A DNA stretch of 41,051 nt, from the NCBI GenBank assembly GCA_000447185.1, contig KE647234.1:1-41051 (forward strand), written 5' to 3'. Positions 23,333 to 33,632 of this stretch are shown piece after piece (position 1 is the stretch's first letter; every line of letters begins with the position of its first letter). This DNA comes from Vairimorpha apis BRL 01. Taxonomy: Eukaryota > Microsporidia > Nosematidae. The notes below the pieces were generated by a model, which did not search any database, was not told where the DNA came from, and saw only the letters and a program-made list of their open reading frames with translations. Made by a program: the position numbers and the translations under genes.

Positions 23333-23338
23333 ATATAT
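23168..23338. other. GC-richer island with a C4-G4-C4 hairpin
   Basis: Markedly richer in G+C than anything else non-conserved in the window. At 23174-23193 three tracts CCCC, GGGG and CCCC stand close together. CTGGGG (23177-23182) can pair with CCCCAG (23188-23193) over the loop ATACG, and the first CCCC can pair with the same GGGG as an alternative. It ends at the assembly gap. Confidence 0.6.
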
Positions 23339-23358
23339 NNNNNNNNNNNNNNNNNNNN
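23339..23358. other. Assembly gap of 20 Ns
   Basis: Twenty undetermined bases. They separate the island from the second copy of the duplicated block, so the real distance and even the adjacency are uncertain. Confidence 0.99.
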
Positions 23359-23512
23359 AGATATAATAACAGTAAATTTATAAATTATATTTTTAAATAA
23401 ATATTTAATTCAAATATACGATTTTTTTCTAAAGTCTATAATCAATGAATTAAAAAAATCATAAATATTATTTACAAATTTTTTAAAATATTCAAATATT
23501 TTTAATTTTTTT
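23359..23512. repeat. Duplicated block, right copy
   Basis: A 154-base copy of 23002-23167 starting directly after the gap. It is 12 bases shorter through shorter A and T runs (for example TTTT where the left copy has TTTTTTT). After it the sequence turns to ACTTACG instead of the GTCATGCC of the left copy. Confidence 0.9.
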
Positions 23513-25203
23513 ACTTACGTTTTTTTATTTATATATACTTTAGAATTGTATATAATATTTTTCATATTATTGAAATTATAAAGTTTCTTCTAAAAATATA
23601 TTTAAAATTAAAATAAAAGAAAATTAACCATTGTTTATAATAATAGCAAAATTAATCGATTAATTTAATACATAATTTTATATTCATCATTCATTATAAT
23701 AAATTTACCACAAAAAAGAAAAATTTTAATTTAAAATGAAATTTTGTTGTTTTATATGAAAAGGTTTAGTTAAAAAAATTTAGTTAAAAATAAAAATTTG
23801 ATAAATTATATAAAATAAAATAATTGTTTTTTATAATTTTAAATTAAAAATTAATAAAATATATAAAAAAAATTTAAATTATATTCTAAAAAGATATAAT
23901 TTTTATAAAAATAATTTAACTTTAATCTTTTTTTATAATATAATTTTAAAATGTGATTATTTTATTTTGAATTACATTTTATATAAATTATTTTTTTAGT
24001 TTTATATTCTAATATTATTAATATGTATTACATATTTATAATTCGTAAATATTGTTTATTTAATTTTAGATTCAATTAATCTCCAAAAAAATATAAGATA
24101 TACTATTATATTATAACTATATGATAATCGCAATTGAAATTTTACATTCAAAATATCACATATTTATAATTAAATAAAAAAGTACTTAAAATGAAAACAT
24201 AGTTTAATTAAATATATTTTGTAATAAAAATACAGTGCTTTTAAATTAAGAAACTATACATTTAATTTTATATAGTATAGTTTTGAAAAAATTAAGTTTA
24301 TTTTTGTTATCGTTATTGTTTTTTTAGTTTAAAAAAAATTTCTTTTTATTTAAATACTAGGTTAAAAATCTTTGTTCTTTATATATTATTTTAGTTCGAT
24401 TTTAATCTTAAAATAATACTTGCATATAAACATAATTTAAATTTATAAATTAACAATATTTATGCTAAATTAAAAATTTAATGATGTAATAATATATTAA
24501 AAATTAATTACCATGTAATTTTTATAAAATAGTTTTAAATAATATCAAATTAAAGTTTTTATTTTTTATTTTAGAAAGATTAATCAAATGATTTTATATA
24601 ATATAAAAACATATTTAAATTTATTTTAATTTAACTTGAAATAAAACATTGTAATTTGTTTTCTTTTTTCAATTATTTACATATGTAAAAATATTTTAAA
24701 ATATATAAAATTGATTTTTTATTTAAAAATAAAAACAAGTTGTAATTAAATTTCAATTAATAATTGTTTATTTAATAAATATTATAGATATTTTTAATAA
24801 TTTAAAACATTATATAAGAGTTTTTATTATATTTTAAGTTATTGAAAAAGCATTTTGCATTTTAAAAAAATGTTATTTTTGTTTGACTAATTTAAAATAG
24901 ATTTTAAAATATTTAAATGATGTTTTATTTTTAAAAAACAAAATTCCACCTTTAGAATAAATTGATGATTTGGATAAAACTACAATTGATATACATTATA
25001 ACAATTAATTATAAATTTTTTTAATGTAAAAAAACTACTTTATATCTTTACTTTTTTTACAAAAATAATAAAATAACAATTAAAACTTTTATTTTTTCTT
25101 TAACATACAATTAATTAATTAAAAATTTTTAATATTTAAAAGCATTTAATACTATATTATTATAGATTTTACAAATTAAAATCTATCTATTCATACATTT
25201 AAT
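23513..25203. other. A+T-rich spacer
   Basis: About 1.7 kb without a supported ORF, CCC signal or RNA gene. Confidence 0.6.
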
Positions 25204-25629
25204 TTATTCGCCAAATAAATAAACAATAATCTTGTTAATCAAACCTGTTCTTTTTACATATATATTTTTGTCATCTATTAACCCTGAAGTTTCTCTAAAT
25301 ACACCAATAATTTCTCCATTTACCATAAATGTATTAAGTTTCAATAAATCTTGATCATTACTTTTGCACACAACATTTATCCAATTCTTACCGTATTCTA
25401 TATGTTCTATTTGTACAAATTCTCTAATTTTCTTTAGGACACTATCTAAATTTTTTGATGTAAATCCAAAAATAGTAACTGCCTTTTTATTTGGTTTTTC
25501 ATGAACTACAAGAGATTCATCATAAAGTGTAGATTCTGGAATAATAATCTGTTCATCAATTTTTATTGATTCTTTTTGTTGTGTTTCAATTGGAGCAATA
25601 TTTTTTTTGAATATACGTGGATGAAACAT
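25204..25629 (-). CDS. Nucleoporin of the NUP53/NUP35 type (RRM/MPPN domain)
   Basis: NUP53/NUP35 proteins are membrane-associated scaffold nucleoporins that bridge inner-ring components. The 141-residue product carries a single RRM-like domain at about residues 49-112. KAVTIFGFTSKNLDSVLKKI matches the V-T-V-F-G-F-P entry strand and helix of the Nup35 RRM. KNWINVVCKSNDQDLLKL matches the N-W-x-x-I-x-Y strand. MVNGEIIGVFRE matches the final G-x-x-I-G-V strand. The C-terminal segment GLINKIIVYLFGE looks like the short amphipathic membrane helix found at the end of Nup53. FG repeats are absent. The protein is about half the length of yeast or human relatives. A CCC directly abuts the start codon. 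Confidence 0.75.
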   Translation of the reverse strand: MFHPRIFKKNIAPIETQQKESIKIDEQIIIPESTLYDESLVVHEKPNKKAVTIFGFTSKNLDSVLKKIREFVQIEHIEYGKNWINVVCKSNDQDLLKLNTFMVNGEIIGVFRETSGLIDDKNIYVKRTGLINKIIVYLFGE

Positions 25630-25632
25630 GGG
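25630..25632 (-). promoter_or_regulatory. CCC start signal of the NUP53-like gene
   Basis: The coding strand reads AAACCC followed at once by ATG, the shortest spacing in the window. Confidence 0.65.
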
Positions 25633-26057
25633 TTTATATTTGTTTAAAAAATAAAAAAATGTTACATAAAATATATTATCTAAACTAATTCTTTATTATA
25701 CATTTTTAATAAAATATTGAATACTTTAATTCTGTAAAATAAATTTGTATAATATTAATATATTGTTTTAACTTTTTTAATGATTTAAATTTTGTTTATT
25801 TTTATACCCTAAACCTAAAAAATTAAAAACTAATTTAAAAAAATTTTTAATCCTCTAAAATTTTTAATTTAAAATGTTATTTATATCATAAATGATAAAT
25901 CAAATAAACATCAAACGATGTTTGAAATAAAAAGCAAAAAATAATGATTTTAAATCTATTTTCAATTGTTTCAAAACAATCAATATTTTAATATTTATGT
26001 TAAATAAATCATTTCTATCAAATTAAAAAATATAAATAAAAAAATTATTAAACAAGG
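25633..26057. other. Divergent spacer between the NUP53-like gene and the cyclin
   Basis: Only 425 bases separate the two divergent starts. TATACCCTAAACC at about 25803-25815 has no following ATG in frame with a gene. It may be a spare or promoter-associated C motif. Confidence 0.5.
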
Positions 26058-26477
26058 ATGAATTTTTACAAAAATGCTACAATGCAAAAATTAAAAACTA
26101 ATAAAAAGGAATATATATCAGATATAATTATTAAGAAGATAATTTTAGAGTATAGTGACAATTCAATATTTATTTCAACATTATGGGAACTAAGAGATAT
26201 TGTACCAATTTATTTAATCTCTGGATTTATAATTTTAAAGCGTTATTTAAAAACTATGCAAAAACGCGTATCAGATTTATTATTAAGTAAAATTTTTCTA
26301 GCTTGTTGCTGGATTAGTGTTAAAATTTTTAATGATACACATATTTCATGTAATGAATTTCTTGATCTTTATAAGATTAATTATAATGAAATAAATTTAA
26401 TAGAAGCACATATTTTATCAAAAATTAATTACGATTTAGATATTTCTCATAAAGAGTTTGTTAATTGGAAAAATTAA
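26058..26477 (+). CDS. Small cyclin (cyclin-box protein, possibly PHO80/PCL-like)
   Basis: Cyclins bind and activate cyclin-dependent kinases. The 139-residue product is essentially one cyclin box at about residues 45-139. Its visible marks are PIYLISGFIILKRYLK (helix 1), SKIFLACCWISVKIFND (helix 3, the A-x-x-x-A-x-K-x-x-D core of the box) and YNEINLIEAHILSKINYDLDIS (helix 5, the E-x-x-x-L-x-x-L-x-x-x-L element). The single box and small size fit PHO80/PCL-type cyclins better than mitotic B cyclins, which have two. The start MNFYKNATMQ lacks a CCC signal; the context is ACAAGGATG. Met9 is an alternative start. Confidence 0.78.
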   Translation: MNFYKNATMQKLKTNKKEYISDIIIKKIILEYSDNSIFISTLWELRDIVPIYLISGFIILKRYLKTMQKRVSDLLLSKIFLACCWISVKIFNDTHISCNEFLDLYKINYNEINLIEAHILSKINYDLDISHKEFVNWKN

Positions 26478-29400
26478 AATAAATTATCATATTTAATTTA
26501 TCATTTCTTGGTTTTCGATGCACGCAAAAATGTGTCATTTGATCAACAATCAAATATGATTAATTTTTTTATAAAAATGTTTTTATTTTTTTAAATACTT
26601 TTTTTTCTAAAATTTATTTCTAAATGATTCAAATAAATTAAGACTGTGTTGTTATGATTAATTAAACGTTAAAATTTATATGTATAAACAAAAAAAATTT
26701 CAAATTTCTAATGTCAAATGTCAAATATTTTATAACAATTTGTAATTGAAGTTTATTTAGATTAATACATTTTGAGATATTGTGAATTTAATTATTTTTA
26801 AATAATAATAATAAATTTTTTGAAAAATTTAATTGTTTGAATAATAATTTATTCAAATCAAAATAGAAAAAATAATTGAGTTATATAGATAAAAATATGT
26901 TATTCTGTTAATAAAAAACTTATGTTTAAACCATTTGATTAATTTTTAGTTTTTCTTTAATTCGTAAAATATAATTTTAATTAAATATTTATTCATATCT
27001 TTATTAATACATTTTTAAATTTAAATTAGAAAATGAATATTCTTTAAATAAATCATAAATGTTAATTATAAATTCATTGTATTTTTTGATTAAATTAAAT
27101 ATAAAACAAACAAATATATATAAATTTAAGTTTTTACTTTGTATTTAATTAAAATAAACATTGAATTTTTTATATTTTAGAAAAAAATTATTTTTAAAAT
27201 AATTTAAAAAAAATATTCAAAATATTCAAAATATTTTTTAAATAATTTTTTGTAAAAATCTTTTCAAATAATTCATTTTTAATTAATTATTTTATATTTT
27301 AATTTAAATTTATTCGAAAAATTTATAAATAATTTTTTTTTAACAATTATTTTCCCGTAAAAATATTTTTTTAAAACAAAGGTCTTTAAAATAAATAACT
27401 TTTTCATCATAATTCAATATTTGCATTTGCATTAAAATTATATACAATTAAATAATAATAATATGTTTTCTACTTGTCATAATTGTTAAAAAATTTAGTA
27501 ATAATTTTTTTTAAAACTTTATATGAATTATGAGATTTATTTTACTTTAATTTAAGTTTATTTTTAAGTTTTATTTTTTCTAAAAGCCAATTTTAAGATT
27601 TATATAATTATCATTTAAAAAATAATCAATTTTGTTAATTGGTAAATCGTAGAAAAGAAAAAACAAAAAATTTTTTAATTTAAATAAACTTAAAGTTATA
27701 CACAAATAAAAGATTTAAAATTACAAAGATTATTGTTAAAAAAATATTTTTAAAATCTTTAAAACACGATTAAGTAGAACATACATTTTCTTTTTAATTA
27801 TAATAATAAAATTAATTCTATATAGTCTTTCTATACAAATCATAAACATAAACATTTCGAAATAATTGACAATTAATATAAATTTAAATTTAGTTAAAAT
27901 TAAATACATTTTAACGATGTTGTATACAGATTAATAAAAAAAATTAAATTAAATACTTAAATTAAAAGCAAAAAATTTATTTTTTTTAAATAAGAATGTT
28001 ACCAAATTTCTATAAAAATTTGTACTTATTTTAAAAACATAAAAAAAATTGGTTTTAATTGTTAAATCATTTTTTTATAAAATTAAAAATTAAATAAATT
28101 TGTTAATATAAAATATATTTATAAGTTAATTTAAGTTAAAGCTAGGACCAATATTAAATTATAAACTATCAATAAACTATATATAATTAGTATTTTAAAA
28201 AAAATAATTTAAAATTTGTAGAATTATTTTAATTTTAGACAACTATTTTAAATATTATGTAAAAAAATAAATTAATTAAAGATTACTAATCATATAACAT
28301 TTTAGTTAAAAGCTATATAATAAAAAATATTTTTCTTAGATGAAATTAAATTTATGCCTCTTTTTTTATATTAAAATTTTTTTGTCATTGTAAAGTATTT
28401 TCAAATAATTCGAATATAAAAAAATTTCCTATAATTATATTAAAATTATCTTGTTTACTTATGATTTAAAAAAAATTATAATTATTTTTTTATAGATAAA
28501 TATATAATTTAGTAATTTACATATTAACAATCAAATAAAATAAGAATTTTTTTTAAAAAAGATTGAATTTAACTAAATATAAAATTTTAAATTTTTTATT
28601 TTGTATATTCATAATATCAATAAAATTCACTAATTATTGTTAATATTTTACAAAAACATTTATAAATACATATAGCAAAAAATATTAACAATGGTTATAC
28701 AAGTACAAAATTTAAATATACTATATATTAATTGTTTTAAATTTATTAATAAATTTGTAACTTATATAGAAACACATAATAATATAGATAAAAAATTTTA
28801 TCAATATAACATTAATTAAACTTAAATTAGTAAAAGAATACTTAGGATATAATTAATAGCTGCAATAATTGTACTTGAAATGTTTAAGGAAAAATAAAAA
28901 AAACAATAAATATATAAAAATGAAAACTTATGATATATTTTAGTTTTGTTATACTTGTTCAATAATTTTTTTAAAAAAAATAAAGTTATAACTTTGCGAT
29001 ACATAATAAATATTTATTAATGTTATTAAGCATATAAACATACTTCAATACATAAAAAAATAAAAAGTACATTTTTGTATTTGAAAAAATCACTAATATA
29101 TGTAAATAATAAATTAACAATATTAATTATAATAAAAAAGCATATTAAAAATAATTAATATGAGTTTAAATTTCAATTAAAGGTATATTCTTATTTTACT
29201 TTATATAATTTTAATGAAATTAAAAGCAATAAAATAATTTTTACTATTTGAATTTTTCAACTAAAATACGAATTATAATTACATCATAAAAAACAAAAAA
29301 AAATTGCAATTTAGTTTGAAATATAATAAATTATTCGATTTTGTTTCTCTGAAAATATAATTGAATATTAAAAAAATATTTTTGAAATTTTATTAAAATA

Positions 29401-29920
29401 TAATTTAGAAAAAATTATTTATTAAAAAATTTAATGTATTTAAAGAAAAAAATTAATAGAATATTAAAATGTATTCTTTTCTCAATGTCTTAATTTATAC
29501 AAGATTCAATCTAAAAGTAATGGTATTGATTAAATTATTTTATTTACTTTTTATTTGTTGTAAATAAAATATATATTTTTTTTTATATTGAATAAATTTA
29601 TTAAATATATTTAAAGGTGGTAAAAAAAGTGTAGTAAATTAAAATTGATAATAAAATTTTAAAAACTTTTAAGCATTTTATTTATTTAGAATATCTTTAA
29701 GATACAATACTAAAATAGTTATTAAACATTTTTAGAAAAATAACTTAAGGACATTATTAACATAAAAATTAATAAATATATTACACAAAACAAATAAAAT
29801 ATAACAATTTAATTATATTTGTTTATCAACAACTATAAAAAATAAAAGTTAACTTTTAAATTTCAATCGTAAAACCAAACATAAAAGAATTCAAAAATAA
29901 AATTAACATTCATAAAATTT
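26478..29920. other. 3.4-kb A+T-rich gene desert
   Basis: Lies between the converging cyclin and DSK2 genes. Just after the cyclin is a less A+T-biased patch at about 26505-26560 with a hairpin. A 60-codon ORF at 28822-29004 (minus, hydrophobic) has no start signal and is not called. Nothing else recognised. Confidence 0.55.
26537..26555. other. Small inverted repeat downstream of the cyclin gene
   Basis: ATTTGAT and ATCAAAT form a perfect 7-bp stem over the loop CAACA, about 60 bases after the cyclin stop codon and followed by a T run. It could be a 3'-end element, but a 7-bp stem is weak evidence in A+T-rich DNA. Confidence 0.25.
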
Positions 29921-30922
29921 TTATTCTTGTTTTTTCCTTGCAAGCAAGTCAATTGCAAAGTTAATATCTCCATGTCCTTGAATTAATGCAGTTAAATTTT
30001 CTTCTTCATCATTAAACCCCATTTCTTTCAAAGAATTTATTTGTTCAGTAAATTTCTTTTTATATTCTTCTCTAGAAAGTACAGGAGATTGTTGTTGAGG
30101 TGTACCACCATAAGGCATGCCCGGATAATATGGATTATATCCCATCTGAGGAGGGTATGTGGGGAGATATCCCATCTGAGGAGAATATGGAGGTTGTGGA
30201 TAACCCATTTGTGGTGGATATGGAGGTTGTGGATAACCCATTTGTGGTGGATATGGAGGTTGTTGGAAACCCATCTGGTTCATCGTGTTCAAAATTGAAG
30301 GATTTTCTTTAACTGTTTTAAAGAGCTCCATATACATTTTTTTCATTTTTTCTTTCTCTTCAGGATTTAAATTTGGATTTTGTAAATCAATTAAGGAATC
30401 AATCATACCAGGATTACCTAAAGCCATATCAATAATTTCTTGAGAAACGGGACCTCCCATCGCAGGATTCATTGGAGGTTGCATTTGTGGATAATACATA
30501 CCAGGTGATTGAAAGTTTCCATATGGATTAAAGGATGTGTTATTTTGTTGATATGGATGATTTGCAACAAGGGAAGTATTCTTCTGATTATTACCAATAA
30601 ATGGATTTTTAGCTTGTTGTTGATTATTGGTTGCGTACGGATTATTATTAGATGATTCTTGTTTATTGTTTAGAGCAGTTTTCGTTTCCTTTAATACAAA
30701 AATTCTTGCACCTTCGTCTTCTTTATTAATGTAGTCACTTAATTTGCTATCATTTTTAAATTTATCTTTTCTGAAATAAAGTATTTGCTTGTCAAAAGGT
30801 ATTTTTATATTCTCAGGTGTTTTTTCTTCAACAAGTTTTTTGAAGTCTTGAACAGTCATTTCGAGATCTTCTACATCAATGGGAAAAGTTTTACCAGATA
30901 CTACGACAGAAAGCTTAACCAT
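29921..30922 (-). CDS. DSK2: Ubiquilin/DSK2-type proteasome shuttle (UBL-STI1-UBA)
   Basis: DSK2/ubiquilin carries ubiquitinated proteins to the proteasome: the N-terminal UBL docks on the proteasome and the C-terminal UBA binds ubiquitin. The 333-residue product has a UBL at about 1-78 (MVKLSVVVSGKTFPIDVED start, QILYFRKDKFKND with the ubiquitin-like strand, RIFVLKE end). A Gln/Asn-rich linker covers about 82-150. A shortened STI1-like helical segment is at 158-217 (SQEIIDMALGNPGMIDSL, ENPSILNTMNQMG). A Pro/Tyr/Met repeat tract follows at 221-261. The UBA is at 292-330 (LKEMGFNDEEENLTALIQ, then GDINFAIDLL). The single STI1 segment makes it closer to yeast Dsk2 than to animal ubiquilins with four. 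A CCCC signal marks the start. RPT4 in the same window belongs to the same pathway. Confidence 0.93.
   Translation of the reverse strand: MVKLSVVVSGKTFPIDVEDLEMTVQDFKKLVEEKTPENIKIPFDKQILYFRKDKFKNDSKLSDYINKEDEGARIFVLKETKTALNNKQESSNNNPYATNNQQQAKNPFIGNNQKNTSLVANHPYQQNNTSFNPYGNFQSPGMYYPQMQPPMNPAMGGPVSQEIIDMALGNPGMIDSLIDLQNPNLNPEEKEKMKKMYMELFKTVKENPSILNTMNQMGFQQPPYPPQMGYPQPPYPPQMGYPQPPYSPQMGYLPTYPPQMGYNPYYPGMPYGGTPQQQSPVLSREEYKKKFTEQINSLKEMGFNDEEENLTALIQGHGDINFAIDLLARKKQE
30140..30262 (-). repeat. 33-bp tandem repeat encoding Pro-Tyr-Pro-Gln-Met units in DSK2
   Basis: Four copies of an 11-residue unit (QPPYPPQMGYP, the last ones degenerate) are encoded by 33-bp repeats. The first two copies are nearly identical at DNA level and the others have drifted, which indicates recent expansion by slippage or unequal exchange. 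Confidence 0.85.
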
Positions 30923-30926
30923 ATTA

Positions 30927-30930
30927 GGGG
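30927..30930 (-). promoter_or_regulatory. CCCC start signal of DSK2
   Basis: The coding strand reads AACCCCTAAT directly before the ATG at 30922. Confidence 0.75.
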
Positions 30931-32217
30931 TTATTTATATTTTTTTTATATTAAATATTATTAACCAATTGTTTTTTCTAGAAGATTATTTGTTATTTAA
31001 AAAATTTACATTTTTAAAAACCTTATTTATAAAACACTATTACTTCAAAATAAATAAGTTTCATTTTTTAATAATGCTTTTTAACAACTATAAAACAATA
31101 TAACTTTTTTTAAATATTTGTATGTAAAGAAAACCAATTTAATTTTAAAAACAAAAAAGCTTTAATAATTAGTAATTTAATTATTTTTTTACAAATTAAA
31201 TGTTTATCTTAAAATTTTTATTTTTAATTTTTAATAATTAAATAGAACAGAGTCTAATTTAATTACCTATAAAATTTATACTAATATTAAACTACATTTT
31301 TTTTATAATATTTAATATTTTTAAACTTATATAAAGATTACTTTTATTCATATGTTTGTATGTTTTAACTAATAAAAAATAATATAATTATTTTATTTTT
31401 AATTCTGAATTTATAGGAACATACAAAAAACAACTCAAACAAAAAGACAATATTTTATAAAAGAATTAAACTTCAATTATTTTTTTATTATAATTTAAAT
31501 TTAAATTTTAGTTAAAAAATATAAAAGTCGAGTTTTTAGTATAAAATCATTTTTTTGATTAAAAATTCAGCAAATAAAATATTATTTACTTAATTAATCT
31601 ATAATTTTTTTAAAATAAACTGAGAAAAAATCATTTCGTAATTCAAACTAACTGCAAAAAATTTAAAATATTATTTTATAAAAAATAAAACATTACTACT
31701 ATAAAATATTTTATGTATTACTAATATGATACAATTTAGATGACGAATTATTAAAATTATACAAATATCACGTATTTTATAAAAATCAAATTAAATATTT
31801 AAGAACTTTGTTTTATTTTTGTTTTTAATTAAAATGCTATGTTTATATTTTTGTAAAAAATAAACTTATAAGTTTTATTAAAGATAAAATTTAAAAAATT
31901 AATAAATTGTATATTAATACATGATTATAAAAAAATATAAATAAGCCATAGATATTGTTTAAGATAAGTTGTCAAAAGTAATTTTGCAATATCATTAATA
32001 AAAAACTATTGACATAAAAAAATCTAAAAAATTAATGATATATTTTAAATTATGAAAATGTTTTTTGTACAGATACTTTTTAAAATTTTTTTATATTTGT
32101 TTGATAAAAAGTTTCTTTAATATTAATTTTTCTAACTTAACAATTTAAATAATAAATATTTGACAAAAATTAAATATTTTATTTATATTTTGTAATTTAA
32201 TAAAGTTTGTTAATTAT
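30931..32217. other. A+T-rich spacer
   Basis: About 1.3 kb between two minus-strand genes. A 74-codon frame at 30879-31103 on the plus strand overlaps the DSK2 start and is a by-product. Nothing else seen. Confidence 0.6.
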
Positions 32218-33057
32218 TTAATAAACAATAACAAAAAAATTAAATTTTTTAATTAACAATTTAAAAAATGATTTTTTATAAAATTGTGCAAAAAAAATAC
32301 CATTGTCGCAAATATCAATTCCATAAATTAAATCTCCTACTTTATATTCGTAAACTAAGTCAAAACAATTACTAAATATTTTAACACCTTCATACATACA
32401 GCTTATAAAATAGTTAGAATTATATTTTATAATTCTCCATATACCACATCCAATAAAATATTTAATATGGTTTTCTAGGTTAAAATCAAATTTATATACA
32501 TATTCGCCATAACTTCCTACAATTAACCCGTTATCAATAAATAAAGATGTAATACCATTTTCAAATGTTATTTTTTTTAGTATATTATTGTTTTCCAAAT
32601 TTATACAATATAATATTGCATCTTCTCCTCCACAATAAAGTAAATTTTCATGTATAATAATTGACCATAAAATATCATTTGAAATTTGAATAGTAAATAA
32701 TTTATTTAGATTATAATCATAAGCATCAATTGCACCAATACTTGTACTTACATATATTTTATTATTTATATGTATAAATGTATTAAGATATGAAGTTTTA
32801 TATTGAACTATTAATTCAAGTTTTAAATTAAATTTCATAACATATTCACTTGAAGCTACATATAAAAAATCATTTAAAACTTTTAAGTCAAATGTACCAG
32901 AAGTATTTGCAAAATTTAATAACTTAAGATCAAAATTATAAATTTCAATATTTCCTGATCGAATATTATCATGAATTTTATAACTTCCAGTATAAATTAG
33001 ATCATTATAAATACATATAGTACATATTTGAGAATTAATATTAGATTTTATTAACAT
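32218..33057 (-). CDS. DPH7: Diphthine methyltransferase DPH7 (WD-repeat methylesterase)
   Basis: DPH7 demethylates diphthine methyl ester on elongation factor 2, allowing the final amidation that makes diphthamide. The 279-residue beta-propeller has family-specific segments in order. NIEIYNFDLKL and the early blades cover about 35-120. YCGGEDAILYCINL at about 152-165 corresponds to the GGDDG-x-L blade. NGITSLFIDNGLIVGSYGEYVYKFD at about 177-201 corresponds to the GSYDE-x-[IV]-x-x-[WF]D blade. GCGIWRIIKY is the G-G-V-W-R-I motif. ISCMYEGVKIF is the A-C-M-x-x-G-x-K-I motif. LIYGIDI stands for the L-x-Y-G-x-D-W motif. The last blade ends in FFAQFYKKSFF. The combination of GxWRI with CMxxGxKI is what separates DPH7 from generic WD proteins. 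A CCC signal precedes the start. Confidence 0.88.
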   Translation of the reverse strand: MLIKSNINSQICTICIYNDLIYTGSYKIHDNIRSGNIEIYNFDLKLLNFANTSGTFDLKVLNDFLYVASSEYVMKFNLKLELIVQYKTSYLNTFIHINNKIYVSTSIGAIDAYDYNLNKLFTIQISNDILWSIIIHENLLYCGGEDAILYCINLENNNILKKITFENGITSLFIDNGLIVGSYGEYVYKFDFNLENHIKYFIGCGIWRIIKYNSNYFISCMYEGVKIFSNCFDLVYEYKVGDLIYGIDICDNGIFFAQFYKKSFFKLLIKKFNFFVIVY

Positions 33058-33062
33058 TATAT

Positions 33063-33065
33063 GGG
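33063..33065 (-). promoter_or_regulatory. CCC start signal of DPH7
   Basis: The coding strand reads TTACCCATATA before the ATG at 33057, with 5 bases between. Confidence 0.7.
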
Positions 33066-33625
33066 TAAAATTATTATATATAAAAAAATATTAAGAGTTA
33101 TAATTAATGTTAAAAATATTAAAAAAATTTTATACTTGTTAATATTATAAACCTATTTACCATTTAAATAAAAAATTTAATCATTTATTTAATACATGAA
33201 AAGTTTATTTTATACTAAACAATTTTTTTTAGTTTAAATTTTAAATATGTAAAAATTTAAATTATTTATGTAAATTAGAATTGATATATTTATTTAAATA
33301 AAATAAAGAAGAAAATATGTTAAAATAATAATTAAAAAAAAGGAATTATTTAGCAAAGATAAATTATTTTTAATTCATATTTTAATAAATAAATTATTAT
33401 TATAAATGATTTACTTTTTACTAATAATCTACAAAAAGTTATATTGTTTTATAAAATATATCAATATTTAAAAAAAATTTAAGTCTACTTCAAATATACA
33501 ATAAATATTACTATCTATTTTTCACCAAAATCTATAATTATATATGTCGTAAAAGTATTCACTATTTTTATATATACTTATACAATAAATAATTTTATAA
33601 AATTATTCCAAGTTATTTCATTTAA
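33066..33625. other. Divergent spacer between DPH7 and NAR1
   Basis: 560 bases, the shared upstream region of two divergent genes, each with its own CCC signal. No other element recognised. Confidence 0.6.
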
Positions 33626-33628
33626 CCC
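33626..33628 (+). promoter_or_regulatory. CCC start signal of NAR1
   Basis: TTAACCCTTTA precedes the ATG at 33633 by 4 bases. Confidence 0.75.
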
Positions 33629-33632
33629 TTTA

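Noticed and set aside
28822..29004. 60-codon hydrophobic ORF on the minus strand
   Set aside because: No start signal, low complexity and no family resemblance. Such ORFs are expected by chance in 3.4 kb of this composition, though a tiny membrane protein cannot be excluded.
30041..30312. Two overlapping plus-strand ORFs of 85 and 70 codons with Trp-rich repeats
   Set aside because: They are the reverse of the DSK2 repeat tract, which makes any frame look repetitive.
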